Under the pieces are notes generated by a model, which was given only the letters and a program-made list of their open reading frames with translations, was not told where the DNA came from and did not search any database. Positions 1 to 9,907 of a stretch of 64,000 bases of DNA are shown one piece after another (position 1 is the first letter of the stretch; every line of letters begins with the position of its first letter). The stretch comes from JBGLNJ01 sp034434835. Lineage in GTDB: Bacteria > Chloroflexota > Anaerolineae > Fen-1058. A program made the position numbers and the translations under genes. Location of the stretch: the NCBI GenBank assembly GCA_034434835.1, contig DAOTXX010000078.1, positions 62,001-126,000 of the forward strand, read 5' to 3'.

Positions 1-837
1 ACTCAATTCGGCCCATTCGCCAGTGGGATCCAGCAGGAAAATACCGGTGTGATAAAAGGCAAACCGTTCGCTGATCAGCGTCACTGCCCGTGAGAGGAGC
101 TCCTGCAAATCGAGGACGGATGTCGCCTCCCTGGCCACCGCGGCAGTTGCTTCCAGATAGCGGGCGCGACGCATCAAATCTCGAGCCTGAACCTGGAGTG
201 TCTCCTGGCTGGCTATCAGTTCACGATTGAGCGCGGCCAGGTCTTGGGCGTTACGATACGCGCGCTCGAACCCTGCATTGATGCTGTGCACGGCAAAGCG
301 CATCAAGAGTGCCCCTACGCCCGAAGCGAGGGCCAGTATGGCCCAGTCGAGAAACTCGACTGAAGCGGGCATGGCAAAGATGATCGCGCCGTTGATTTCA
401 GCATAGTATATTCCCAGCGTGGCCAGCGCGCTCAACACACCAAAGATGATTGCAGCGCGACCACCAAGGAGCAGGGCTGCGACGGCGATGGCCACAAAGT
501 AGAAGGATACGGCAGGGTTGCGTATGCCTTTGAAAGCATACATCATGGCAGTGAGCAACACTATCAGGAAGGACGAATATATTACACTGGCAGCCCGCAC
601 ATGGCCCCGGTGTGTGAGAAACAGCAGCCCCCCCAAGACCACAGTCGCTATTGCGCCGAATGCCAGATCGAACCAGGCGCTGGCTGGGTCTTTGGCAACC
701 ACGGCCAAGCCTGTAGTGCCCACCGCAGCACTCCCAAGTGTGGTCAGCAGGACGGCGTTGAGCAGAGCGGCAGTACGCGTTTTTTCTTCGTCCTCAAAGA
801 CCGGCCCAGCGATTAGTTTTCTAAACCAAGCAGGCAT
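1..837 (-). CDS. Membrane GAF sensor protein, 3' part missing (runs off left edge)
   Basis: This is the N-terminal 279 residues of a sensor protein whose 3' end lies outside the window. I translated it from an ATG at 837, preceded by a GAGAGGGAATGGTT region. The order is a short cytoplasmic N-terminus (MPAWFRKLIAGPVFEDEEKT), about six membrane segments (residues 25-185), a coiled coil (190-225), and the start of a GAF domain (LYSRAV-like region, ending in FYHTGIFLLDPTGEWAEL). The N-terminal membrane module is clearly paralogous to that of the protein at 3391-5088 (both have a FxxPVFxDxExTRxAxLLNxxL pattern). It is the last visible gene of the GAF operon, 32 nt after the previous stop. Whether it carries a kinase domain cannot be seen. 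Confidence 0.85.
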   Translation of the reverse strand, partial: MPAWFRKLIAGPVFEDEEKTRTAALLNAVLLTTLGSAAVGTTGLAVVAKDPASAWFDLAFGAIATVVLGGLLFLTHRGHVRAASVIYSSFLIVLLTAMMYAFKGIRNPAVSFYFVAIAVAALLLGGRAAIIFGVLSALATLGIYYAEINGAIIFAMPASVEFLDWAILALASGVGALLMRFAVHSINAGFERAYRNAQDLAALNRELIASQETLQVQARDLMRRARYLEATAAVAREATSVLDLQELLSRAVTLISERFAFYHTGIFLLDPTGEWAELS

Positions 838-869
838 AACCATTCCCTCTCTTGTCCTGATTCTCGTGA

Positions 870-3281
870 TCAGGCTGGATGGTGTTTGCGATCACCTGGC
901 TCAACGTTGCGCCGGGTTGCGTCGGATCCCGGACTGGTTCCCACTCGCACTTCGACTTCTGCCAGGCCGATCACATCGCGCATCTCGCGCGCGGCGGTTT
1001 GCAGGACTGTTTCTATATCCAGCGTTTCTCGCATGTGGGCAGTGATGGAGCTGATCAACTGCTCTTGAGCAGCGCGGCGCTGCGTGTCCTGGTAGAGCCG
1101 CGCGCTTTCCAGGGCAGTGCCCAACTGCTCGACTAGCGTTTCCATCAGTGCAGCTTCCTCTGCAGTCCACTGCCCAGCATGACCAGGTTTGTGCGCATCT
1201 ATCACGCCGATGACATTGCCGCGCACCTTGATCGGGATGGCAAGAACCGATCCGTCCCCATCGCCGGGTGTAGCCTCGCCTGCGCGGACCGCTTGCTCCA
1301 TCTGAGGCTCCCACAGGTCGCCAATCGGCACGATGCCTTGCTGGTCGCTGACAAACCCCAGATCGGGTCGAGTCTGCGTCAACTTTTGCCACGCTTGGCG
1401 GCTCAACTCGCCATAGGCTCGTCGTTCTGCTTCCAGGCTTTCTTGCGCTTGCTGGAATAGGCGCGCATTGCTGATGGCGAGCGCGATCTGATCGGCCAGT
1501 GTCTGAAACACAGTGACGTCTTCAGGGCTAAAAGCCTCTGGTTCTTGGCTCTGCACATCCAACGCGCCAATGACCACGCCCCGCGCTCGTAATGGCAACG
1601 CCATCTCGGAGCGTGTATCGGGCAGGTCAGGATTGTCAAAGAACACTGCGTCAGCGCCGACGTCCAGAGCGACGCGAGGCTCGCCGCGCCCGGTGACGTA
1701 ACCGACGATCCCGACTTGTCCCACTTGCAAGCGATGCTGGCGCGCCAGCATGCGTTGGCCTCCCTCGCTAGAGGCAGCTTGCAGCACGGCCCATTGACCT
1801 GTCTCGTCAATCAAGAACAGGCCGACGTGGTAGAGATTGAAGCGAGCGGCAACAAGCTCCACAGTCTGGTTCAGCAATCGCCCAGGGTCGAGAATACTGC
1901 TGGCGGCTTGGGCGACCTCGGCTGCCGTCGTCAACTGCACTGCCCGGCGTTGCAATTCGGCGGTCCGTTCGGCGACGCGCTGTTCCAGGTTGCCGATCAG
2001 GGTCCGCAACTGATCGATCATGCTGTTGAACGCGCCCGCCAATGTGCCGATCTCGTCGCCCGTCTCCTGGCGAGCCTGCACTTGAAGGTTGCCTGAAGCG
2101 ATTTCCCTGGCGACCGCCGTCAGTTGCACAATAGGCCTGGATAGCCACTGCGCTCCAATGACTGCGGTGAACGCGACGAGAGCGGTAATGGTCAGGCTGA
2201 GCAGCAGGGCATTTTGAGTCAGTGTACGGACCCCCGACAGACTTTCATCTCGCTCCTGGTGGATGACAATGGTCCACCCCAGCTTGGCAATGACAGCCGC
2301 CCTGGCTGGGTTAGTCGAAACAACCTGCGCCTGACTGACCAGGCTGGGGATTCCTCCCAAACTGGTCACAAAGTAGGCCGAGTCTTTGTGCGCCTCGAGC
2401 TGGGCAACCAGGTCCCTGTCGGCCGGCGCGGGCTTTTCGTTCTTGCGCACCAGCTTTAGATCGCCCGGAAAGTACAATTCGGCGTATCCCGTTTTGCCCA
2501 GCTTGGCCAGCTCCAGTGTGCTGATCAAGGTCGTGAGTTCGAGGGTGGTGCGCAGAACGCCGATCACGGTTGTGCCGTCTTGGCCGTACACTGGCACTGC
2601 GATATTGCTGGCATAGGCTTTGGAGCTTTCGTCATAGTCCAACTGTCCCACATAGATGGCGCCCTGTCCATTATTGAAGGCCTTGATCCACCATTCTTCA
2701 TCAGCCTGGTTATAGTCCGAAGTGCGGTTGGTCGTAGCCACGACAGCGCCATACTTGTCGGTGATAAAGACTTCGACATTGTCGGGCAAAATGTCTCGAT
2801 AGCCGCGCAGGATATCGGCCCATGGGTTGACCAGGCGCGAGTGGACAAGCGGATCAGCGTCATTGTCGGCCGCATCGGCCGCGCGCCATTGCTTGTCGAG
2901 GCGATCGATTTCGGCCCGAATTGTGGCCGGGTCTTTGTAGGTCTCGTTAGCTGCCTGGACGGCCTCTCGCAGAGTTGGATTCTGGCTGAACAATTGCAGG
3001 CGGTTGATCTGCCAGTCGAGCAGATCGCCCATGACGGGGGCTTGTGTATCGGCGAGCGCCTTGATGCTTGCCCCCACATTCTGTTCGAGTGTATTGGCTG
3101 CCGTCCGACTGTTCAGAAAAGCAAGCAGGACCAGTGGAACCAACGCGACTGCCAGGAACACGATCAGCAGTTTGGTACGCAGGCTGGTGGAGAGAACCCG
3201 GCGTACCAGTCCCGCTGGAGCGCTTGATTGCTCGGTTGGCTTGACGGATCCGTATGTGGTATGGGATTCAAAACTGTTCAT
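870..3281 (-). CDS. dCache-HAMP-GAF-GAF membrane sensor without output domain
   Basis: A sensor protein of about 803 residues. The first membrane segment lies near residues 36-60 and is followed by a long extracytoplasmic double-Cache-like region (about 60-350). A second membrane helix (about 355-380) leads to a HAMP linker (RPIVQLTAVAREIASGNLQV), a coiled coil, and two GAF domains (about 465-615 and 650-760). It then stops after a short helix plus strand (RETLDIETVLQTAAREM). There is no histidine kinase, cyclase, GGDEF or phosphatase domain. I chose ATG 3281 over GTG 3287 because GGGAGA sits at the right distance from the ATG only. It presumably binds a small ligand outside the cell and signals through partners encoded in the same operon. 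Confidence 0.85.
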   Translation of the reverse strand: MNSFESHTTYGSVKPTEQSSAPAGLVRRVLSTSLRTKLLIVFLAVALVPLVLLAFLNSRTAANTLEQNVGASIKALADTQAPVMGDLLDWQINRLQLFSQNPTLREAVQAANETYKDPATIRAEIDRLDKQWRAADAADNDADPLVHSRLVNPWADILRGYRDILPDNVEVFITDKYGAVVATTNRTSDYNQADEEWWIKAFNNGQGAIYVGQLDYDESSKAYASNIAVPVYGQDGTTVIGVLRTTLELTTLISTLELAKLGKTGYAELYFPGDLKLVRKNEKPAPADRDLVAQLEAHKDSAYFVTSLGGIPSLVSQAQVVSTNPARAAVIAKLGWTIVIHQERDESLSGVRTLTQNALLLSLTITALVAFTAVIGAQWLSRPIVQLTAVAREIASGNLQVQARQETGDEIGTLAGAFNSMIDQLRTLIGNLEQRVAERTAELQRRAVQLTTAAEVAQAASSILDPGRLLNQTVELVAARFNLYHVGLFLIDETGQWAVLQAASSEGGQRMLARQHRLQVGQVGIVGYVTGRGEPRVALDVGADAVFFDNPDLPDTRSEMALPLRARGVVIGALDVQSQEPEAFSPEDVTVFQTLADQIALAISNARLFQQAQESLEAERRAYGELSRQAWQKLTQTRPDLGFVSDQQGIVPIGDLWEPQMEQAVRAGEATPGDGDGSVLAIPIKVRGNVIGVIDAHKPGHAGQWTAEEAALMETLVEQLGTALESARLYQDTQRRAAQEQLISSITAHMRETLDIETVLQTAAREMRDVIGLAEVEVRVGTSPGSDATRRNVEPGDRKHHPA

Positions 3282-3390
3282 ATCCACTCTCCCAGGGAGA
3301 GACTAGTTCGATTTAGGCAGCTTGATACTCGCTGACGATTTCCTGGAATTGTTTTTCAAAGCCCACTACCTCTATCTAGCCTCGGGCCTC

Positions 3391-5088
3391 TCATCTTTGC
3401 GAAGGTTGCTTTTCTTCGTGTGTTCCCAGGCGAACCAGTAACCTGTCCAATCCAAGCGCCTGACGCATTTCGAGCGCTGCCGTCTTGAGCACTGTTTCCA
3501 CATCGAGCGATTCGCGCATGCGGCTGGTGATCTGCGACGTCAACTGCTCGCGGACGGCGCGGCGTTGGGTATCCTGGTACAGCCGCGCGCTTTCCAGCGC
3601 CACACCCAGTTGCTCCGCGAACGTCTCCAACAGCGTGATCTCCTCGTGGGTCCATGGCCCGGAGCCATCTGGCTTGCGCGCGTCAATGACGCCGATCACA
3701 TGCTCGCGCACCTTGATCGGTGTGGCCAGGCTCGCTTTGTCTTCTTGCCCCAACACCACCCGACCTGTTTGCAGCGCGTCCTGTGCGTGAGGGGCAGGTA
3801 GGTTGGGGACGGCAAAAGTGCCGCCCTGGCTCTTGCGCTTGCTCAAGTCTGTACGACCGCGCAGCAATTCGGCCCACGCCTGCTGGCTGAACTGCCCGTA
3901 GGCGCGCTGCGCCTGTTCCAGCGCGGCCCGGCTTTGGGCAAACAGCCGGGCGTTGTCCAAAGCGACGGCGACCTGGTCGGCGACGGTCTCCAAGATGATC
4001 AGGGTATCCCGGTCAAAAGTGTCAAGTTGATCGCTATACATGGCGAGCACGCCGAACGCGCGCTCACGCGAATACAGTGGCAAAACCGCCACCGAGCGAG
4101 CCTCGGGCAATTCCTCAGCGTGTGTCGCCGTGCGCACTTGAGCCATCATGATACTCTGGCTGACGAGCGAGCTGCCTTTCAGGGGCACGCGATAACCACC
4201 CAGGTCTGTGCTGGTCTTGCCATCCCCGGCTTGTAAGACGACCCACTGACCTGATTCATCCACCAGGAATAGCCCAACGTAGTAGAGCTCGAATCGCTGC
4301 CGAACGAGTTGCACGACCTGGCGGGTCAGTTGTTCTGTTTCGAGGACTGCCGTGACCGTGCGTCCGACCTCAGCCGCGGCCTGCAATTGGACGGCCCGGC
4401 GTTCCAAAGCCTGGGTGCGCTCCACCACTTGCTGCTCCAGCGAAGCACGTAATTTCCGCAATTCGCGGTTGGCTTCGGCCTCGGCGCGTTCGTTGCGGCG
4501 AGCCTGTTCCAGCGCCCCACTGAGGCTGCCAGCCGCGTAACGCAGCAGCAACCCCACGACGACGAAAATGGCGCTGTAGGCTACCATATTAAAGGTTCTA
4601 AGTGAGTCCCTGCTTTCAGGATACGTAGGCAGTTGACCGATAGCGTCGGCATACCCTAACCCGATGACAGCAGCCACGCTAATGGCCGCAAAGATCACAG
4701 CACCTCGTCCACCCAGGAGCAAGCCCGCCAGGATGATGCAGACCAAATAGATCACGGTCGCGCTATTGTTGACGCCGCCGTAGCCGTAGGTGACAAAGAT
4801 CGTGATGAGCACCAGAGCAGAGGCGATCAGCGCGCTGGTCAACTGAAGGTGTCCGCGATGCACCAGGGCGCGCAAGGCCATCGCCGTGGCCAGCACGACC
4901 AGGATCGCCACCGGATTGCTCGGGTCTTTGAAAAAGCTGGTCGGGTTGGTGGCGATCAAGAAGAAGGCGGTGACGAGTGTCATCCCCACGAGCGCGTTCA
5001 AGATGTTGTGCAGCAGCCGGGCGACGCGCGTTTGTTCCGGGTCTTGAAAGACCGGCGCGCTAAAGAATTGTTTGATCCGGGTCCACAT
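3391..5088 (-). CDS. Six-TM GAF-GAF sensor without output domain
   Basis: A protein of about 565 residues. Six membrane segments (about 26-187) form an uncharacterised membrane sensor module. A charged coiled coil (190-235) follows, then two GAF domains (about 245-390 and 430-525) and a short C-terminal tail with RESLDVETVLKTAA. No catalytic output domain is present. The start is the third ATG of the open frame (MWTRIKQFF). It has an AGAGAGG ribosome-binding site and lies 13 nt after the upstream stop; the longer frame would overlap the upstream gene by 32 nt. The gap to the next gene (103 nt) is the longest between the sensor genes of this operon. Confidence 0.85.
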   Translation of the reverse strand: MWTRIKQFFSAPVFQDPEQTRVARLLHNILNALVGMTLVTAFFLIATNPTSFFKDPSNPVAILVVLATAMALRALVHRGHLQLTSALIASALVLITIFVTYGYGGVNNSATVIYLVCIILAGLLLGGRGAVIFAAISVAAVIGLGYADAIGQLPTYPESRDSLRTFNMVAYSAIFVVVGLLLRYAAGSLSGALEQARRNERAEAEANRELRKLRASLEQQVVERTQALERRAVQLQAAAEVGRTVTAVLETEQLTRQVVQLVRQRFELYYVGLFLVDESGQWVVLQAGDGKTSTDLGGYRVPLKGSSLVSQSIMMAQVRTATHAEELPEARSVAVLPLYSRERAFGVLAMYSDQLDTFDRDTLIILETVADQVAVALDNARLFAQSRAALEQAQRAYGQFSQQAWAELLRGRTDLSKRKSQGGTFAVPNLPAPHAQDALQTGRVVLGQEDKASLATPIKVREHVIGVIDARKPDGSGPWTHEEITLLETFAEQLGVALESARLYQDTQRRAVREQLTSQITSRMRESLDVETVLKTAALEMRQALGLDRLLVRLGTHEEKQPSQR

Positions 5089-5101
5089 AGCTTGCCTCTC
5101 T

Positions 5102-8017
5102 CTATTCGCGGCCATTGCCTGAAGGCGCCACACCGGTTTCGCGGGCAGCCAGATGAATCGTGATCTGGTCCAGTTTCATGGCCTGGTGGATCTCGTCCAG
5201 GGCTGTTTCAAGCACCGTGTCCAGGTCCAACGAAGCGCGCAGGCGAGCGGTGACCTCACCAGTCAATTGCTCACGCCAGGCCCGGCGCTGGGCGTCCTGG
5301 TAGAGCCGCGCGCTTTCCAGGGCCACGCCCAACTGATCGGCGAACGTCTCTAGCAACGTGATCTCGTCCGGCGTCCAATCGCGGTCTGCGCGCGGACGAT
5401 AGGTGTCCAGAACGCCAATGACCTCGCCGCGGACCTTGATCGGCACGGCCAACGGCCGCCTTGACCCGTCGCCGGCGCTTTCCGCCCGGACGGCGCGGCC
5501 TTCTCGCCAGGCCTGCTCCATCTCAGGCCGCCAGATGTCGCCCGCGTCCGCAACTCCCAACTCGGTACTGAGGTAGCTCAGTCGGGGCTGCGCCGTGAGC
5601 AGCCTGACCCAGCCTTCGCGGCTGAGCTGGGCCGAGGCGCGGCCTGACGCCTCCAACGCGGCCCGGCTTTCGGCAAACAGCCGTGCGTTGTCGAGCGCGA
5701 CGGCCACTTGATCGGCCATGGTTTGCAGCACCGCCAGGGTCACCGGATCAAAGGCGTTCGGGCGATCGCTCTGGACCGTGACTGCGCCGAAGACACGTCC
5801 ACGCGAGTGTAGCGGCAGGGCGGCCTCTGAACGGGTTCCCGGCAATTCCGGCGTCGCCAACCGCACGGCGTCTTCACCGGCTTCCAGCGCGACGCGCGCT
5901 TGCCGGTGGGCGATGCACCAGCCGACCATGGATTTTTCGCCGATCGGCAAACGGTGCCCGCGCGACAGCATCGCCTGGCCCGCCGGCCCGGTGCCCGCGC
6001 GCAGCACCGCCCACTGATCCGTCTCGTCCGCCAGGAACAGGCCGACATAGTACAGGCCAAATTCCTCGCGGATCAGCTCGACGACCTGCCGGATCAACTG
6101 ATCCGAGTCGAGGATCGAGGACGCCGCCTGACCGACTTGCGCGGCGGCTTCCAGGTAACGCGAGCGTGTTTCCAACTCGCGGGTGCGCTCGGCCACGCGC
6201 TGTTCCAGGCCTCCGATGAGTTCTCGCAATTGTCCCGTCATGTCATTAAAGGCGCGGGCCAGCAGACCGATCTCGTCCTCGCTTTCTATGGGCGCCGTGC
6301 GGGTCAGATCGCCTGCGGTGATGGCGGCCACGGTGTCCATCAGCAAGTTGATAGGCCGAAAGGCCTGACGGAACGTCAACCAAGCCATCACCAACAGCAG
6401 CGCAGCGCCAACCGCCAGCGCGCCCCAGGCGATGTTCTGGAACAGCCGCAGGTTGCTGAACAGCTCGGCTTCTTGCTGCTGAACGACCACCGCCCAACCA
6501 TAGTTCATTTCTTCGGCTTCGAATCGCCAGCGCACGCCCTGATCGTCCGCAAAGGTCTTGGCCGGAATCGGCTGCCGCTGACGCAGCGCTTTGACTGGAG
6601 GATTGTTTTTGACATCCACCAGTTGATTGTCTTTGAGCAACACCTCGGAGTTGGGATGTGCGACCAGATAGTTATCGGCGCTGACGATGTAGGCATAGCC
6701 GGTTTGACCGATCCGGATGTTCTGAAGGTTTTCCGCGATCTTGGTCAGCTCGCTCGCAAACATCCCCACGCCGACGATCTTGCCCGAGCTGTCTTTGATC
6801 GGCATAGACACCACCAGCGCGGGCTTGTTGGTCGTCCGGCCGATCAAGACCTGAAAGCTCAAGGGCGCGCCATCGCGAGCGCTACGAAAGTACTGTCGAT
6901 CGCTATAGTTCATCGGCGCTGCACTATCACTTCGCGCCACGTTGAGGCCGTCCAGGCCGATCGTGCTGACCAGGTACATGTACGGATAAGCGGCGGCCAT
7001 CGCCTGGAGCGTCGGCTTTTGCCGCGCCGGGTCCATGCTGATGATGTCTGGCTGGCTGACGAGCTGCTGCAAGGCCCGGATGTGGAGATCGAGCCACATT
7101 TCGGTGTTGGTCCGGATCGCTGACTGGGAAGCGCGCAGCCGCTCGTTTGCGTCTTGCTCGAGCTGGTCTCTGGCGCGGTCGGTCACAATGACCACAACCG
7201 AGGCCAGCACCGGCACGGTGATGGCAAGGACGAGCAAAGTCAGGCGGGTCCGTAACCTGCCCCTTTGCAAACGTCGCTCCGAGATCATTTGCTGAAAAGT
7301 GGCATAGGCATAGGCAAGGGAGTAGACAAAGCCGACCATGATGCTTCTTGTCGTGGTATCGAGCTGACCGCGCAGCCCCATCTGGACAATAACGCCTACG
7401 GTTTGTGCCCCCAGGAGCAGCCACGCCAACCAGCGGTTCAGCGGCGTCGCCTCTGGATCTCTCAGGACGATGTACAGCAAGGGGATGAAGGGCGCGACTG
7501 CCGCAATGTAAAAGTTCAACACCCAGATCAGCCGGGACAGGCTGCCTGCGGTATATTCGGATAAGGGGACATACCCGCCAACGTAGGTCTTGGCGTCAAG
7601 AGCGGTGTACCACAATCGTGTGCCCAGCCCCACGTCCGCCAGCGTCAACAGAGCTGGCAAAAAGACCAGACCATAAATCGGCCACCAGACCCAACGTCCC
7701 CCACCGCGTCTCTGGGCAGGCCCAGGGCCGTATATCCAGCCAGGCTTGAGCAAGATCACTGTGACGATGAGCAGCGCCACCTGAATGGCGGGAGATGTGG
7801 CAGCCAGGAGGTAGCTTGGTAAGGCGGCCCGGATAGTGTCTGTTGCGCCAATCATCAGGCCTATCGCCAGGTCATTGATGGCAAGAATCAAGAGCAAGGC
7901 GCTGGTGTGGCGATTGGCAGTATGCCGGGCGTTTAGCAGCAGGATGTACAGGCCCACAATCAAGAAGATCAAGGCCAGGAACCAGGCGATGAGCTGAAGG
8001 GCCAAATTCGGATTCAT
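5102..8017 (-). CDS. 7TM-dCache-HAMP-GAF-GAF sensor without output domain
   Basis: A 971-residue protein. It begins with seven membrane helices (about 8-245) resembling the 7TM regions found before some histidine kinases. An eighth helix (about 268-290) is followed by an extracytoplasmic dCache_1-type domain (about 295-530, with NYSDRQYFRSARDG and GQTGYAYIVSADNYLVAHP). Then come a membrane helix, HAMP, two GAF domains (about 650-800 and 830-930) and the terminal RASLDLDTVLETA segment. It thus joins two membrane-sensing modules in one chain. The ATG overlaps the previous stop as ATGA (8014-8017), with AAGGAGG upstream, so translation is probably coupled. No kinase or other output domain is visible. 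Confidence 0.87.
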   Translation of the reverse strand: MNPNLALQLIAWFLALIFLIVGLYILLLNARHTANRHTSALLLILAINDLAIGLMIGATDTIRAALPSYLLAATSPAIQVALLIVTVILLKPGWIYGPGPAQRRGGGRWVWWPIYGLVFLPALLTLADVGLGTRLWYTALDAKTYVGGYVPLSEYTAGSLSRLIWVLNFYIAAVAPFIPLLYIVLRDPEATPLNRWLAWLLLGAQTVGVIVQMGLRGQLDTTTRSIMVGFVYSLAYAYATFQQMISERRLQRGRLRTRLTLLVLAITVPVLASVVVIVTDRARDQLEQDANERLRASQSAIRTNTEMWLDLHIRALQQLVSQPDIISMDPARQKPTLQAMAAAYPYMYLVSTIGLDGLNVARSDSAAPMNYSDRQYFRSARDGAPLSFQVLIGRTTNKPALVVSMPIKDSSGKIVGVGMFASELTKIAENLQNIRIGQTGYAYIVSADNYLVAHPNSEVLLKDNQLVDVKNNPPVKALRQRQPIPAKTFADDQGVRWRFEAEEMNYGWAVVVQQQEAELFSNLRLFQNIAWGALAVGAALLLVMAWLTFRQAFRPINLLMDTVAAITAGDLTRTAPIESEDEIGLLARAFNDMTGQLRELIGGLEQRVAERTRELETRSRYLEAAAQVGQAASSILDSDQLIRQVVELIREEFGLYYVGLFLADETDQWAVLRAGTGPAGQAMLSRGHRLPIGEKSMVGWCIAHRQARVALEAGEDAVRLATPELPGTRSEAALPLHSRGRVFGAVTVQSDRPNAFDPVTLAVLQTMADQVAVALDNARLFAESRAALEASGRASAQLSREGWVRLLTAQPRLSYLSTELGVADAGDIWRPEMEQAWREGRAVRAESAGDGSRRPLAVPIKVRGEVIGVLDTYRPRADRDWTPDEITLLETFADQLGVALESARLYQDAQRRAWREQLTGEVTARLRASLDLDTVLETALDEIHQAMKLDQITIHLAARETGVAPSGNGRE

Positions 8018-9894
8018 GGCAGCGCCTCCTTGCCACGACCATCGCCTGGCTCGGGTGTGGGTGGAGCGACCAGGCGGATGAGGACTTCGGGCACTCCCAA
8101 CGCCTGGCGCACTTGTTGCGCAGCGGTCTTGAGCACCATTTCCATGTCAAGTGACTCGCGTATCCTGGTGGTCAGTGTGCCGATCACTTGTTCACGGGTG
8201 GCCAGGCGTTGGGCCTCTTCGAACAGCCGCGCGTTCTGGATCGCGTTGGCCGCATAGCCGGCGATGGTTTTGAGCAGCGCCAGGTCTTCGCGCCCAAAGC
8301 CGCCGGGGCGATTCGCAACGTACAACTCGCCCAGGCTTTGGTCACGCACGCGCAGGGCCACACCACCAAAGTTCTGGACGTTCAACCCCTGCAAGTAGGG
8401 CAAGTAAGCCCGAATGATGTTGGGGTCTTGCGTCGCCTGATTGGAATAGTAACTGCCACCGCGCACAAAGAGACTGTTTTCAAAGCCAGGTGCAGTGAGC
8501 GGCACGTGCCACTCTTCCGGCGATTGAGGAGCGCCTTTGACCACATGCCGCCCGACCAGAGCTTGGCGGGTTTGATCCTTCAGCAGCACAAGGGCAATTT
8601 CGGCGTCCAACATTTCCCTGGCTTCCACCATCAAGCGTTCGAGTAATTCGTCAAGGGGCAGCGCCGAACCAACCAGTGCGGCGATACGCGCCAGACCTTC
8701 CTGTTGACCGGCCCGCTGATGGATCTCGGCATATAGACGCACGTTCCCCAAGACCACCGCGATTTGATCGGCCATGCTCTGCAGCACGTCGGCCATCGCC
8801 TCGTCAAAGGCATTGGGCTGGGCGCTGTGCACGTCCAGCGCGCCGATCGCGCGCTCGCCCACGCGCAGGGGCAGTGCGATCTCGGAGCGCGTGTCAGGCA
8901 GCAGCGGGTTGGCCCGGCGCATGGCTTCGATTTCGTCGCGCAGCGCGATCCGGGGGCGGGCCGAGGCAATCGCCGAGCCGATCAAAGTCGAGCCATCTAC
9001 TTCGAGACGTTGGCCGTGCTCCATGAGCACCCGCCCGGCCTCGCCGGTTGCTGTCTGCAGGACCGCGTAACGTCGGGTCTCATCGAGCAGGAACCCGGCC
9101 ACATAATAGTAGCCAAATCGCTCACGGATCAGGTTGACGACCTGGCGCAACATCTCATCGGGATCGAGCGTCGAGTTGGCCGCGCGCCCCACGTCGAGCA
9201 GCGCCTGCAACTGCGTGCTGCGGTGAGTCAGCTCGGCTTCGCGTTGCTGAAGGACTTCAGTCTGCTCCTCTTGCCGTGCCCGCTGCGCCCGGAGCAAAGC
9301 GACCAACGCGGCGCTGCGCGCCAGCGCGCCGATCAGGCGAGACACCAGGTAGCCCATCGAAATCACCAGCACGGTACCCAGCAGCAAATAAACGAGCGTG
9401 CCGCTCAGCCAATTGAGTGGCTCGGCAGAAATCCGTGCTTCTTGTGGGATCGTCAGGCGGCCTGTCGAAAAAGCCCCGCCGAAAGCGGCTAACGTCAGCG
9501 CCGAAAGCGCCAACGTCAAAAGCCCTTCACGCCGCCCAAAGAATAATGTCGCCAGAATGGGCAACGCGAGCAAGAACACGCGACCATCTCCGCTGAGGCC
9601 ATCTTCCCACAGCCCGAGCACGCCCATGACATAGGCCAGCGTCAACAGCCCGACGACCCGAACGGTGTATGTGACACGCTTCCAAAAGGCGAGCACCGCC
9701 AGGAGGATGACTGCCCCGATATAAAAGGGAAGCATCCAGAGCGTCTGCAACGCGGACACGCCGGCCGCCACGGCGATCACTGCGACGACGACGACCACAC
9801 GCAGCATTTGCTGGATCAAGGCCTGACGCCAGGCCTGCGGGTCTTCGGGTTGGCCGAGGCTTTCGGGCTGCGCGGCTGTTTTCTCTTCGTCCAC
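8014..9894 (-). CDS. Multi-TM GAF-GAF sensor without output domain
   Basis: A 626-residue protein starting at GTG 9894, chosen because AGGAGG lies 5 nt upstream and the start falls 13 nt after the previous stop. A longer frame from 9939 would overlap the kinase-like gene. About six membrane helices (about 28-185) are followed by a coiled coil and two GAF domains (about 210-365 and 390-560). The first GAF resembles those of its neighbours (LLPDTRSEIALPL), while the second is divergent. It ends with the shared RESLDMEMVLKTAAQQV tail and no catalytic domain. It is part of the same operon and is translationally coupled to the downstream 7TM sensor. Confidence 0.85.
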   Translation of the reverse strand: MDEEKTAAQPESLGQPEDPQAWRQALIQQMLRVVVVVAVIAVAAGVSALQTLWMLPFYIGAVILLAVLAFWKRVTYTVRVVGLLTLAYVMGVLGLWEDGLSGDGRVFLLALPILATLFFGRREGLLTLALSALTLAAFGGAFSTGRLTIPQEARISAEPLNWLSGTLVYLLLGTVLVISMGYLVSRLIGALARSAALVALLRAQRARQEEQTEVLQQREAELTHRSTQLQALLDVGRAANSTLDPDEMLRQVVNLIRERFGYYYVAGFLLDETRRYAVLQTATGEAGRVLMEHGQRLEVDGSTLIGSAIASARPRIALRDEIEAMRRANPLLPDTRSEIALPLRVGERAIGALDVHSAQPNAFDEAMADVLQSMADQIAVVLGNVRLYAEIHQRAGQQEGLARIAALVGSALPLDELLERLMVEAREMLDAEIALVLLKDQTRQALVGRHVVKGAPQSPEEWHVPLTAPGFENSLFVRGGSYYSNQATQDPNIIRAYLPYLQGLNVQNFGGVALRVRDQSLGELYVANRPGGFGREDLALLKTIAGYAANAIQNARLFEEAQRLATREQVIGTLTTRIRESLDMEMVLKTAAQQVRQALGVPEVLIRLVAPPTPEPGDGRGKEALP

Positions 9895-9907
9895 GTTTCC
9901 CTCCTGA

